Source of the DNA: Arthrobacter sp. Bi83
Lineage (GTDB): Bacteria; Actinomycetota; Actinomycetes; Actinomycetales; Micrococcaceae
NCBI RefSeq assembly: GCF_918698095.1
Contig: NZ_CAKKLY010000014.1
Location: 27,295-91,294 of the forward strand
DNA: 64,000 nucleotides
Reading direction: 5' to 3'
Shown: positions 1 to 8,325 of the stretch, piece after piece
How the letters are laid out: each line of letters opens with the position of its first letter
Position numbering within the stretch: the stretch's first letter is position 1
Translations under genes and position numbers: made by a program
The notes under the pieces: model-generated
Databases searched by the model: none
What the model saw: the letters and a program-made list of their open reading frames with translations, nothing else
What the model was told of the DNA's origin: nothing

Positions 1-115
1 CGCCGGTATTCGGAGCCCAGGAACGCGGCTTGATTCCCCGTCTTTTGGTCGCCGGGGACGGGGCCGGCGCGGCAAGGGTGTTTGGATCTTTTGTCAGTGT
101 CGGAGTGCTCATCAT
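1..115 (-). CDS. ABC transporter permease, N-terminal fragment
   Basis: The first 38 codons of a gene that runs off the left edge. The ATG at 115-113 overlaps the stop of the upstream ATP-binding gene as ATGA, so the two are translationally coupled; a second ATG follows directly. The visible peptide is a hydrophilic, Pro/Ala-rich, basic N-terminus ending before any membrane segment. That is the usual cytoplasmic lead of a NitT/TauT-type permease. The permease call rests on position downstream of a nitrate/sulfonate-type ATPase, not on the sequence itself. Confidence 0.6.
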   Translation of the reverse strand, partial: MMSTPTLTKDPNTLAAPAPSPATKRRGIKPRSWAPNTG

Positions 116-1020
116 GCTGCCTTTCCGGTGGAGACGTTCCTTGCTTCGTCCGGCGCTGAGCCGTCCGGCTGGATCTTGGCGTGCCCGGCTTCCTGTGCCC
201 GCCGGACTTCGTCGTGAAGCAGCGACCAGACCTTGTGCCGGTGCTCAACGAACGCTGCGTTGGAGCGGACATCCTCATCTCCGGACCGGTCTCCGACGTC
301 GATGTCAACGATCTGCTTGAGCCGGCCAGGCCGGGAACTGAGCACCGCCACGCGTTGTCCCAGGTAAACGGCTTCGTCAATGCCATGGGTGATGAAAATG
401 ATGGTCTTGCCGGTGGTGGCCCAGATGCGCAGCAGTTCCGTCTGAAGCTGCTCGCGCGTCTGTGCGTCCAGTGCCGCGAACGGCTCGTCCATGAGCAGGA
501 CGTCCGGCTCATAGGCCAGGCTGCGTGCGATGGCCACCCGCTGTTTCATCCCGCCGGAGAGCTCATGGGGGTACCGGTCCTCAAAACCACCCAGGCCTAC
601 GAGGTCCAGATATTCGCGGGCCTTTTCTGCACGCTCCTTGCGGCTGTAGCGCTTGCCGTCGCTGCCCGTTCCTTCAAGCCCGAAGGATACATTCGCTGCC
701 GCCGTGCGCCACGGGAAGAGTGCGTACTGCTGGAAGACGACGGCGCGGTCCCGGCCCGGTCCCGTGACTTCCCTGCCGTCCACGAGGACTCTGCCGGTGT
801 CCGGTTTGGTCAGGCCGGCAAGGAGGTCAAGGAGTGTGGTTTTGCCGGAGCCGCTCGGGCCTACGAGGGTAATGAATTCGCCGGCGGACATGTCCAGGGA
901 GATTCCGTCGAGTGCCGTCAGGACGGACCCCTCGGGGTTCTCCTTGGTCGGCCGGACAGTGAATTTCTTGGTGATGTTCTCGAGGCTTATTTTCGGTGGG
1001 GGGCCGGTACCGGAGGTCAT
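112..1020 (-). CDS. ABC transporter ATP-binding protein, NitT/TauT (nitrate/sulfonate/taurine) type
   Basis: Cytoplasmic ATPase of an importer. From the chosen start it is 302 aa with Walker A GPSGSGKT at about 54-61, a Q-loop region FQQYALFPWRT at about 97-106, signature LSGGMKQR at 154-161 and Walker B VLLMDEPF at 174-181. FPWRT after the Q-loop is characteristic of the SsuB/TauB/NrtD group. An upstream in-frame ATG at 1128 exists, but the ATG at 1020 has a purine-rich AAGGGAA about 9 bases ahead and begins where family homology begins. It overlaps the permease start by ATGA. No substrate-binding protein is in view, so the ligand (sulfonate, nitrate, pyrimidine precursor or other) cannot be told. 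Confidence 0.9.
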   Translation of the reverse strand: MTSGTGPPPKISLENITKKFTVRPTKENPEGSVLTALDGISLDMSAGEFITLVGPSGSGKTTLLDLLAGLTKPDTGRVLVDGREVTGPGRDRAVVFQQYALFPWRTAAANVSFGLEGTGSDGKRYSRKERAEKAREYLDLVGLGGFEDRYPHELSGGMKQRVAIARSLAYEPDVLLMDEPFAALDAQTREQLQTELLRIWATTGKTIIFITHGIDEAVYLGQRVAVLSSRPGRLKQIVDIDVGDRSGDEDVRSNAAFVEHRHKVWSLLHDEVRRAQEAGHAKIQPDGSAPDEARNVSTGKAA

Positions 1021-1449
1021 GTCGGGGGTTCCCTTCAGCAGGTCGTCTGAGATTCGTGATGGTGCCGGTGGTTGGCTTCTGTCCACCATCAGAACAGAGA
1101 TGAATGCGCGCCTGAAGGGCCTGTTCACGCGGGGAAACCGGGCGTAATGCGCTTCCGCCCGGAGCCGTCCGGGCGGTCACGGGCCGGGGCGGACACACAG
1201 GGCAACAGTCCGTAAGAAGGGCGACGCGCAGCGACTTCTGAGCCGCTGAGTTCGGGCGCTCCGGCCCGCCAAGGGGCCATTGTGACGCCGGGACTAAGTA
1301 CCGCTACGGCATGTGACAGGAGCCGTCGTAAAACGCGCCACCCCGGGGCTGGCTGGGCAAGGGAGGCGCCCAACGTTGATTGTTACGCGGCAGCGTCGAG
1401 GCACAGCGTCAGCTTGAGCGCGGACGAACACTTGAGGCCCCGTTCGCGC
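1021..1449. other. Intergenic region upstream of the ABC transporter
   Basis: About 430 bases between the ATP-binding gene and the 3' end of the LacI-type gene. It should hold the promoter and leader of the transporter. The strongest local structure is a GC-rich inverted repeat at 1157-1176 (arms CGCCCGGA and TCCGGGCG). I looked for thiamine pyrophosphate or other riboswitch landmarks on the minus strand and found none. Open frames here lack codon bias or family resemblance. Confidence 0.4.
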
Positions 1450-2154
1450 CTAGGTGCGGGCGATCCGGGAGGAGAAGGCGTCGACGGCGGACGGAACCGC
1501 ACGGTAAACGTCCAGTGAGGTGCCGCGCAGCGTCAGCCGTCGCGGTGCTGCGACACGGACGCCGTCGGGCGGTGCGTTCCCCACCAACCGGTCCACGAGC
1601 ATGGCGACGGCCCGTTCGGGAATCGATTCCGAACCCGCGGCGGATGACGCCTGCTGGGCAGCGCCGGGAACCAGAACATCAAAACCGGCCGGCTGCATTG
1701 CCGTCGAAATGACGACTTGCGCGACTCCTCGCCTGGCCAACTCCGTGACGGTGCCGTCCTCACGGGCGTCCCGCGGCAGGCCCGCCACAATGATCCCGTC
1801 CGCGCAGCCCGCGAGCATGAACTGCCGCCACGCCTCGCCGAGCATGATGACCGACTGGTAACCGTGCTTCGGGAGGATGGCCGAGGCAGCCGTGGCCAGC
1901 GCACGGTCCGGAGGCCATTCCAGGTCACCGACGGCAATGGCGATCACGTCGGTCCGGCCCAGCCGCATCCCGCGGGCCGCTTTGTTGGCCACGTAGCCCA
2001 GGCCGGCTGCGGCGGCGAGTACACGGTCCTGGGTTGGTTGGCTGATCCTGGTGGTGCCGCCGTGTCTTCCGGACAGCACGTAGGACACAGTGGTCAGGGA
2101 AACCCCGGCCTTGTTGGCAACGTCGCGGATAGTGGGGTTCGATCCAAGCTTCAT
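1450..2154 (-). CDS. Abbreviated LacI-family transcriptional regulator
   Basis: DNA-binding repressor-like protein of 234 aa from the ATG at 2154. Residues about 8-30 (TIRDVANKAGVSLTTVSYVLSG) are a canonical LacI helix-turn-helix with the following hinge. The start of the sugar-binding domain is present, and the C-terminal strand-helix (ERAVAMLVDRLVG followed by RRLTLRGTS) is present. About 100 residues of the middle effector domain are missing relative to the usual 330-340 aa. The reading frame is intact, so this is an in-frame contraction rather than a frameshift. It lies 10 bases after the lipoprotein gene on the same strand and may be its third operon member. Ligand unknown; the effector pocket is probably altered. 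Confidence 0.8.
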   Translation of the reverse strand: MKLGSNPTIRDVANKAGVSLTTVSYVLSGRHGGTTRISQPTQDRVLAAAAGLGYVANKAARGMRLGRTDVIAIAVGDLEWPPDRALATAASAILPKHGYQSVIMLGEAWRQFMLAGCADGIIVAGLPRDAREDGTVTELARRGVAQVVISTAMQPAGFDVLVPGAAQQASSAAGSESIPERAVAMLVDRLVGNAPPDGVRVAAPRRLTLRGTSLDVYRAVPSAVDAFSSRIART

Positions 2155-2164
2155 TTTGCGGCCG

Positions 2165-2977
2165 TCATTTGTGCGGGTGGTCGGTAATGGGTGCGAGCTG
2201 TTCCGGATCCCACTCCGGCTCGATGGCCATGTCCACACCGGTTCCCGTCGTGGACCTCGGGCCCACTGTAACGGTGGACGCCGCCGCGTGGGCCGGCCGT
2301 GCGATGCCGGTACGGACACTTTGGACGATTTCATCGCCCAGGAGCGGTCCCGTGTAGCTGATGCTGAGCTGTCCGTCCTTAATGGCGGTGTCATAGTTCC
2401 CCAGCGCGTCGGAGACGATTCCCTCCCTGTCCACGGCCGCCGACAATGCCGTGGGGTTGGCGGAGCCCACGCTGAACCGGAGGTCGTGGACCAGGGCCGG
2501 GAGGACGAAGAAGTTGTTGACGCCAAGTTTCCCGGTGCCCTCTTGGGTGGCGCGGTTCACGATCGCGCGGCCGTCGTCGAGCGTGGCTGTGGCGGGGAGT
2601 GCCACGATGACTTCGGGCACCACCTGCTGGAGCACCGCGGGCTCGAGCACGTCCGGGGAGATGTTGGAAAGCTTGGTGTTCCCCGCGGCCGCTTCCAGCT
2701 TCTTGCGGATGCCCGCGACGTCGGCGTCCAGCTCTGAGTGGACGGCGATCACCACGCGGCGGCGCACCATCAGCCCGTCATTGCTGACCACCGGCCGGCC
2801 GTTGCCCAGGTCCTGCCCCTCCTCCGCCTGGGCCAGCACCTGGTCTGCTGCGGCGGCCGCAGACGAAGAGGCGGCTGGGGCCGGGGTGGCTGAGGGGCTG
2901 GACTGGACCCCGCCGGTGCAACCGCTGAGCGAGAGGGACAGCAGCACTGCCGGGGCGATGAGGAGAATTCGGTTCAT
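2165..2977 (-). CDS. Putative lipoprotein coupled to a multicopper oxidase
   Basis: A 270-aa exported protein. The N-terminus has a short hydrophobic stretch ending in the lipobox LSGC at about 16-19, followed by a Ser/Ala/Pro-rich linker, so it should be anchored to the outer face of the membrane. I do not recognise the remaining ~220 residues. They are mixed alpha/beta in character with no clear metal-binding Cys/His cluster. Its ATG lies one base after the stop of the multicopper oxidase, which implies co-translation and a shared role in extracytoplasmic oxidation. Confidence 0.75.
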   Translation of the reverse strand: MNRILLIAPAVLLSLSLSGCTGGVQSSPSATPAPAASSSAAAAADQVLAQAEEGQDLGNGRPVVSNDGLMVRRRVVIAVHSELDADVAGIRKKLEAAAGNTKLSNISPDVLEPAVLQQVVPEVIVALPATATLDDGRAIVNRATQEGTGKLGVNNFFVLPALVHDLRFSVGSANPTALSAAVDREGIVSDALGNYDTAIKDGQLSISYTGPLLGDEIVQSVRTGIARPAHAAASTVTVGPRSTTGTGVDMAIEPEWDPEQLAPITDHPHK

Positions 2978-2978
2978 G

Positions 2979-4703
2979 TCACGTTCCTGCCGGGTAGGCG
3001 GCCTTGTACTTTGATGCGTAGGACCCTTCGGGCTTCGTTTCCCAGACGGGCTTGTCGGCGTTGATGGGGTCGTTGTTCCTGAGGTCTCCGACCGCGAACT
3101 GGACCATCATGTCGTGGTCCTCGTGGACCAGGTTGTGGCAGTGGACCATGTAGCGGCCGCCCAGGTGTTTGCCGGTGTCGAACTGCATCAGCACGGTGAC
3201 CGATTCGTTCTCGCCCGCATAGAACACGTCCTTGGGACCGCCTTCCCAGGCGAACGGCTTGCCGCCGTTCGTGTTCCGGCCGATGATCTTTCCGTCGATC
3301 AGGTGGATGTGGACCGGGTGGAACCAGCCGCCTGATTCGTTGACGATGGTCCACTGCTCCACCTGCATGCGCTGTGGGTTCGCGAAACAGCGGGTGAAGT
3401 TGGACTTCTCCACGGTGTCCCACGTTTCGCCGTTGATGGTCCACTCTCCGCCCTTGCGCTGAACCCGCAGGATTCTCTTGGCCACGGCCATGTCGGGGGT
3501 CAGTGCCATGGTTTCGATCCCGCCCGCGGCCTTTGTGGGGTGTGCGCCGATGTCCAGCGTCGAGGGGATGGCGCTGATGCTCCTGGATCCTGCCGGGGAA
3601 GGGGAGTTGGCCACGACCTGGAACTTCATCACCTTGCCGGTGTTGGCGAAGTTCACGTTGTTCTTGTTGCTCAGGTTCCGCAGCTCCACGGTCTGCCCGG
3701 GCTTGTACTTCCGGAAGTCGATGAGCACCTCGTACCGCTCGGCAGTGCCCTGCCGCCACGACGGAACCGCCTGGACCTTCGGCGTCATCCCGGCGTCGGT
3801 GCCCACCACGTAGAACGGATCACCGGTGGACAGGGCGAACCGGTAGGACCGGGTGATCGAGCCTACCAGGAAGCGGAAGCGATAGATCCTGGGCTTGACC
3901 TTCATGGTGGGCCACGGCACGCCGTTGACCGTGATGATGTCGCCCCACAGCCCGGCATGGCCGTTGTCGTTGTAGCCGAGGGAACCGTCCGCGTTCAGCA
4001 TCACGTCAGAGACCAGGATCGGCACGTCGAACTCGCCCTGCGGCAGCTGCGCCTGCTCATATTTGTCCGACAGGGCGTAGATGGCCGCGATGCCGGAGTA
4101 CACACCCTGCGCGGTGAGCATGTGGTTGTGATCGTGGTACCAGAGCGTCCGGGCAGCCTGCCAGTTCGGGTAGTGGTAGTTCTTCACCTTGCCCGGAGCC
4201 GTGCGGTCATTGGCATACCCGTCATACTGCGGCAGCGAGGCCGAGCCATGGAGGTGGGTGACGGTGTTGAACGGCTCCGTGTACAGCAGGCCTTGCGCCG
4301 GCAGGCGGTTGCTGATCCGCACCTCGGTCCGGGTGCCCTGAGGAACGCGGATCGTCGGGCCTGGAAACGTCCCGTTATAGCCGGCAATCGTGGTGGAGAG
4401 TCCCGGGGCTATCTGGGCCTTGCCCAGCTTTTGCGACAGGGAATACTTCGCGAAGAGCTGGCCGCTGGGGTCCCTGCCGGTCGAGTAGGGGAGCAACTCG
4501 GGAGGCCGGCGGAACGTTGCAGTGTACGGAACCGGCGTGTTGCTCGCCGAGAGCCTGCTGGGAGTGGTGATCGGCGTCGATCCCGCATCGTCCGCGCCGC
4601 CCTTTGCCGGCACACCGGCCAGGGCGGCGCCGCCGTTGGTCCCGGTGAGGGCAACAGCGCCGCCAAGCATGCTCAGTTTCAGCACGTCTCTCCGTGTTGC
4701 CAT
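2979..4703 (-). CDS. Tat-exported multicopper oxidase (CotA/bilirubin oxidase/phenoxazinone synthase-like)
   Basis: Secreted copper oxidase that couples one-electron oxidation of phenols, metals or pigments to reduction of O2 to water. The start at 4703 has GGAGG seven bases or so upstream and gives 574 aa. Residues 4-20 (RRDVLKLSMLGGAVALT) form a twin-arginine signal. All four copper motifs are visible: HLHG at 150-153, YHDHNHM at 189-195, HPVHIHL at 462-468 and HCHNLVHEDHDMM at 521-533, the last giving the T1 Cys-His pair and axial Met. The copper sites look complete, so the enzyme should be active. It is followed one base later by a lipoprotein gene. The natural substrate cannot be inferred. 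Confidence 0.93.
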   Translation of the reverse strand: MATRRDVLKLSMLGGAVALTGTNGGAALAGVPAKGGADDAGSTPITTPSRLSASNTPVPYTATFRRPPELLPYSTGRDPSGQLFAKYSLSQKLGKAQIAPGLSTTIAGYNGTFPGPTIRVPQGTRTEVRISNRLPAQGLLYTEPFNTVTHLHGSASLPQYDGYANDRTAPGKVKNYHYPNWQAARTLWYHDHNHMLTAQGVYSGIAAIYALSDKYEQAQLPQGEFDVPILVSDVMLNADGSLGYNDNGHAGLWGDIITVNGVPWPTMKVKPRIYRFRFLVGSITRSYRFALSTGDPFYVVGTDAGMTPKVQAVPSWRQGTAERYEVLIDFRKYKPGQTVELRNLSNKNNVNFANTGKVMKFQVVANSPSPAGSRSISAIPSTLDIGAHPTKAAGGIETMALTPDMAVAKRILRVQRKGGEWTINGETWDTVEKSNFTRCFANPQRMQVEQWTIVNESGGWFHPVHIHLIDGKIIGRNTNGGKPFAWEGGPKDVFYAGENESVTVLMQFDTGKHLGGRYMVHCHNLVHEDHDMMVQFAVGDLRNNDPINADKPVWETKPEGSYASKYKAAYPAGT

Positions 4704-4932
4704 GACTTCCTCCAAGAATTGTGCGGTGTTCGAAGGAACACCGGCCGCGAGTTTCCTGCACAACTGCCTGTGGTGTGGAACACAGCCATCGTGCGCCAAC
4801 GGACTTCTGAAAACCTTGGGGGAGGAATTCGGTGTGCAGGCGTGCCCACCCGAATTGGTGGTTTAGATTGGGGACATCCGCTGGCGCGGACAAAGCCGTG
4901 CGGCAATGCCGCGCATTTATTTGGGGGATTAA

Positions 4933-6501
4933 TTGACGCTTTTTCCATCGCACCGGGCTCCGTCACGCCGCGCTCCGTCGCACCGGGCGCGGCGGCTGGC
5001 CACTTTCATCGCTGCCGCCGTGGTCACCATCCTGGCGGCGGCCAACGTTCCCGCCGCCCAGTCCGCTACGGTCCCCGCGGCCCAGGTATACGCAGCCCAG
5101 GTTTACAACGCCTGCTCCCGGCTCACCGCAGGGCAGGTGCAGTTCAACACGTACGGCGCCCCGCGTGTCACGTTTGCCACCGCCACGGACCGGAACCGCA
5201 CCCAGGTGGCGATTACCAGCTGCGTGAAAACAGCATCCGGGTACAGCACTGAATGGCAAACCACAGGATTCGCAGGCATCAACGGCTTTTCCGCACCTGG
5301 AAAGGCGTGGGAAGACACCAACCGCTCACCCACAGGGTCCTTTACCGTCACCGAGGCCCTGGGACGGCGGAATCCGGGCACGGCTTTGAGGTACCGCACC
5401 ATCAAACCGTCCTCGCGCTGGGGCGGCGAGCGCGGGAGTACTTACAACCAGTATTTTGAAGGCGCCGGCGGGCCGGCCGACGAAAACCTGTGGACCTTCA
5501 TGAACCAGGGCTACTACGAGCAGGCCGCGGTGATTAATTACAACCGCCTTCCCGATGCCTCCACCATCCAGGGAGCCTCGTACGCCATCTTCTTCCACGC
5601 CGGCAACGTTCCGTCGGCTGGCTGTATCTCCACCACCCTCTCCACCGTGACCCGTCTCCTCCGGACCAGCCGGCCCGGGGACCGAATCGTCATGGGCGCG
5701 GTGGGCGACGTTTTCCGTTCCGCGTCAAGGACAGGGCCCTCGGACACTGCCGGCAAGTCGCTTGCCTCTATCCACAGCAGCTCCGATGTTCTGGCCGTGG
5801 CATCGGATGGAACCTTGTGGAACTACCCCGCCCTGGGCAATGGCGGCCTCGGCCAGCGCGCGGCCATCGGCAAAGGGTGGGGATCCGCGCGCTCCGTCTC
5901 AAAGATTGACTGGAACCGTGACGGCACCCTGGACCTGCTGGCGCAGTGGCCCAACGGAACGCTGACCGTTTACCCCGGCCGGCCGGCTGGCGGTTTCGGC
6001 GCCGCGTTTACCGCCGGGGCCGGCGGGTGGCAGCAGCTGACCATCACGGCCGGGACCTGGGACACCTCACGAAGGTATCCGGGTGTTCTGGCGCGCGACG
6101 TCGCGGGCAAGCTGTGGCTATACGACAACCCCGCAGGCCGCGGGCTTGGCACCCGGCGCCTGGTAGGCAGCGGATGGGGCAACGTTTCCAACTTCACCAT
6201 CGCGGACTGGGACAACAACGGCCGCCCGGATCTGCTGGCCTCCGGCCGGGACGGGATTCTCCGCCTCTACCGCCAGGACGGGAGGGGCAACTTCCTGAGC
6301 GAAGCCCGCCCGCAAATCGGCACCGGCTGGAGCGCCCGCAGCATCACCGCCAATTACAGTTTTCAGGGAGCCGGCACCCGCGGCCTGACCGTTTTGTTCC
6401 ACGACGGCGCGCTGCGCTACTACCCGCTGGGCCAGGGCCGGTGGGGAGCACCGGGCACCATCGGGACAGGCTGGGGCGGCATCCGCACGCTCGTCCGCTG
6501 A
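4933..6501 (+). CDS. Secreted L,D-transpeptidase-like protein with C-terminal FG-GAP/VCBS-type repeats
   Basis: A 522-aa exported protein from a TTG start preceded by GGGGGATTAA. Residues 1-45 are a long basic, then hydrophobic signal peptide ending near AQSA. The middle contains an L,D-transpeptidase-type catalytic stretch, FFHAGNVPSAGCIS, with His222 and Cys231. This resembles YkuD-domain enzymes that form 3-3 crosslinks or attach proteins to peptidoglycan, although the canonical HGxxN around Cys differs. Residues about 285-520 are repeated D-x-N-x-D-G calcium-type FG-GAP units such as DWNRDGTLDLLA and DWDNNGRPDLLA, which usually form a beta-propeller. Two 15-base duplications lie in the N-terminal coding region. 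The likely role is in the cell wall; the exact reaction is uncertain. Confidence 0.75.
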   Translation: MTLFPSHRAPSRRAPSHRARRLATFIAAAVVTILAAANVPAAQSATVPAAQVYAAQVYNACSRLTAGQVQFNTYGAPRVTFATATDRNRTQVAITSCVKTASGYSTEWQTTGFAGINGFSAPGKAWEDTNRSPTGSFTVTEALGRRNPGTALRYRTIKPSSRWGGERGSTYNQYFEGAGGPADENLWTFMNQGYYEQAAVINYNRLPDASTIQGASYAIFFHAGNVPSAGCISTTLSTVTRLLRTSRPGDRIVMGAVGDVFRSASRTGPSDTAGKSLASIHSSSDVLAVASDGTLWNYPALGNGGLGQRAAIGKGWGSARSVSKIDWNRDGTLDLLAQWPNGTLTVYPGRPAGGFGAAFTAGAGGWQQLTITAGTWDTSRRYPGVLARDVAGKLWLYDNPAGRGLGTRRLVGSGWGNVSNFTIADWDNNGRPDLLASGRDGILRLYRQDGRGNFLSEARPQIGTGWSARSITANYSFQGAGTRGLTVLFHDGALRYYPLGQGRWGAPGTIGTGWGGIRTLVR

Positions 6502-6510
6502 TGCGTGCGG

Positions 6511-8325
6511 CTACCCGATCATTGCCAGCACCGCTCCCGCGGTGACCACCCCGCCCGCTTCGGCACGGATGCCGGTCACCGTTCCGTCGCGGTGCGCCGC
6601 GATCCGGGTTTCCATCTTCATCGCTTCAAGAACGACGACGGCGTCCCCCGCCGAAACTTCGTCGCCCGGCTCTACGAGCCACTTCACCACGGTCCCGGCC
6701 ATGTCGGCGCGCAGCTCCCCAGGGTCGGCGGCATCCGTGCCCGAACGGTCAGCACCGCCGCCGGACCCCGAACCAATCGAAACCCCGGCCGGAAGCGCCC
6801 CACCGGACAGTGCCCCACCGGACAGTGCCCCACCGGACAGTGTCCGGGCAGAAAGTGCCCAGCCGTCCAACAAATCCGCCGGCAGGCCCACCGCCATGCG
6901 GCGGCCGTCCACCTCCACGGTGATGGTGCGGCGTTCGCCGTCGGGCGCTGTGGTGCTGTAGCCCGGATCGGCCGGGATCCGGTCCGCGAAGTCGGTCTCT
7001 ATCCAGCGGGTATGAATGCCCAGGCCGGTTTCGGAGGTGAAGTCCGGGGACTCGAGGACCGCCCGGTGGAACGGCAGCACGGTGGACACGCCGGTGATGC
7101 GGATTTCCGCGAGAGCGCGGCGGGCCCGGCGCAGCGCCTGCTGGCGGTCCGCGCCCGTGACGATCAGCTTGGCCAGCAGGGAGTCGAACTGCGGCGCGAC
7201 GAACGAGCCGGAGCGGACGCCGGTGTCCAGGCGGATGCCCGGACCGGTGGGACCGGAGAACTCGGCAATGGTTCCGGGTGACGGCAGGAAGCCGCGGCCC
7301 ACATCCTCGGCGTTGAGCCGGAACTCAAAGGAATGGCCGCGCGGTGCCGGGTCCTCGGAGTAACGCAGGCGTTCTCCCGCCGCGATCCGGAACTGCTCCT
7401 GGACCAGGTCGATCCCGGTAGTTTCCTCGGTGATCGGATGCTCCACCTGCAGGCGGGTGTTGACTTCGAGGAACGCCACGGTGCCGTCCGTGGCCACGAG
7501 GAATTCCACTGTCCCGGCGCCGGAATAGCCGGCTTCCCGGCAGACTGCCTTGGCGGCGTCGTAAATCTGCTTCCGCTGGTCACCGCTGAGGAACGGCGCA
7601 GGGGCCTCCTCTACCAGCTTCTGGTGCCGCCGCTGGAGGGAGCAGTCGCGGGTTCCTACGACGACCACGTTGCCGTGGGTATCCGCCAGGACCTGCGCCT
7701 CGACGTGGCGGGGACGGTCCAGGTAGCGCTCCACGAAGCATTCACCCCGACCGAACGCGGCGACGGCTTCCCGGACCGCAGAGTCGAAGGCTTCCTCCAC
7801 TTCGTCCAGGGCGCGGACCACCTTCATGCCGCGCCCTCCGCCGCCGAAGGCTGCCTTGATGGCGATCGGCAGGCCGTGTTCTTCGGCAAAGGCGCGCGCT
7901 TCCGCGGCCGAGTCCACCGGACCGTCGCTGCCGGCCACGAGCGGCGCACCGGCGCGGACGGCCGTCTCCCGGGCGGTGATCTTGTTGCCAAGCAGCAAGA
8001 TGGCCTCCGGCGTCGGGCCGATCCACGTCAGTCCGGCATCCAGGACTGCCTGGGCGAAGTCGGCGTTCTCAGAGAGGAAGCCGTAGCCGGGATGGATGGC
8101 GTCCGCGCCGGACTGGGCGGCAGCGGCGAGCAGCTTGGGGATGTTCAGGTAAGTGTCCGCGGGCGAGTTCCCGCCCAAGGCGTACGCCTCGTCCGCGGCG
8201 GCGACGTGCACTGCGTCAGCGTCGACGTCCGCGTAGACGGCGACGGAGCCCAGTTGGGCGTCGTCGCAGGCCCGGGCAATCCGGACGGCGATTTCTCCGC
8301 GGTTGGCGATCAGGACCTTGCGCAT
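6511..8325 (-). CDS. Biotin carboxylase fused to biotin carboxyl carrier domain (AccC-BCCP type)
   Basis: ATP-dependent carboxylation of biotin on its own carrier domain. In 604 aa the order is biotin carboxylase N-domain ([14 protein letters not shown]), ATP-grasp ([15 protein letters not shown]), C-domain ([16 protein letters not shown]), an alanine/glycine/serine-rich linker, then a lipoyl/biotinyl domain with EAMKM where Lys570 is the biotinylation site. The linker includes a threefold LSGGA repeat encoded by 15-bp units. The ATG overlaps the KipI-KipA stop by one base (TGATG). No acyl-CoA carboxyltransferase beta subunit is nearby; the only carboxyltransferase-like partner is the KipI-KipA fusion. 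This suggests a dedicated carboxylase rather than fatty-acid synthesis. Confidence 0.93.
   Translation of the reverse strand: MRKVLIANRGEIAVRIARACDDAQLGSVAVYADVDADAVHVAAADEAYALGGNSPADTYLNIPKLLAAAAQSGADAIHPGYGFLSENADFAQAVLDAGLTWIGPTPEAILLLGNKITARETAVRAGAPLVAGSDGPVDSAAEARAFAEEHGLPIAIKAAFGGGGRGMKVVRALDEVEEAFDSAVREAVAAFGRGECFVERYLDRPRHVEAQVLADTHGNVVVVGTRDCSLQRRHQKLVEEAPAPFLSGDQRKQIYDAAKAVCREAGYSGAGTVEFLVATDGTVAFLEVNTRLQVEHPITEETTGIDLVQEQFRIAAGERLRYSEDPAPRGHSFEFRLNAEDVGRGFLPSPGTIAEFSGPTGPGIRLDTGVRSGSFVAPQFDSLLAKLIVTGADRQQALRRARRALAEIRITGVSTVLPFHRAVLESPDFTSETGLGIHTRWIETDFADRIPADPGYSTTAPDGERRTITVEVDGRRMAVGLPADLLDGWALSARTLSGGALSGGALSGGALPAGVSIGSGSGGGADRSGTDAADPGELRADMAGTVVKWLVEPGDEVSAGDAVVVLEAMKMETRIAAHRDGTVTGIRAEAGGVVTAGAVLAMIG
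6801..6845. repeat. Three tandem 15-bp repeats in the biotin carboxylase linker
   Basis: Units start at 6801, 6816 and 6831, with CACCGGACAGTGCCC twice and one variant differing at a single base. The unit keeps frame and encodes repeated GALSG on the minus strand in the flexible linker between the biotin carboxylase and carrier domains. Slipped-strand copy-number change here would alter linker length by five residues at a time. Confidence 0.95.

Noticed and set aside
181..1050. Long plus-strand open frame opposite the ABC ATPase gene
   Set aside because: It is the antisense shadow of a gene with complete Walker and signature motifs; no family resemblance or ribosome site.
1021..1449. Possible riboswitch in the leader of the ABC transporter
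   Set aside because: I read the minus strand for thiamine pyrophosphate and similar conserved cores and found none; only a short GC hairpin is present.
3540..5252. 570-codon plus-strand open frame
   Set aside because: It is antisense to the multicopper oxidase and overlaps the transpeptidase gene; composition is His/Arg/Pro-rich with no domain, as expected of a shadow in high-G+C DNA.
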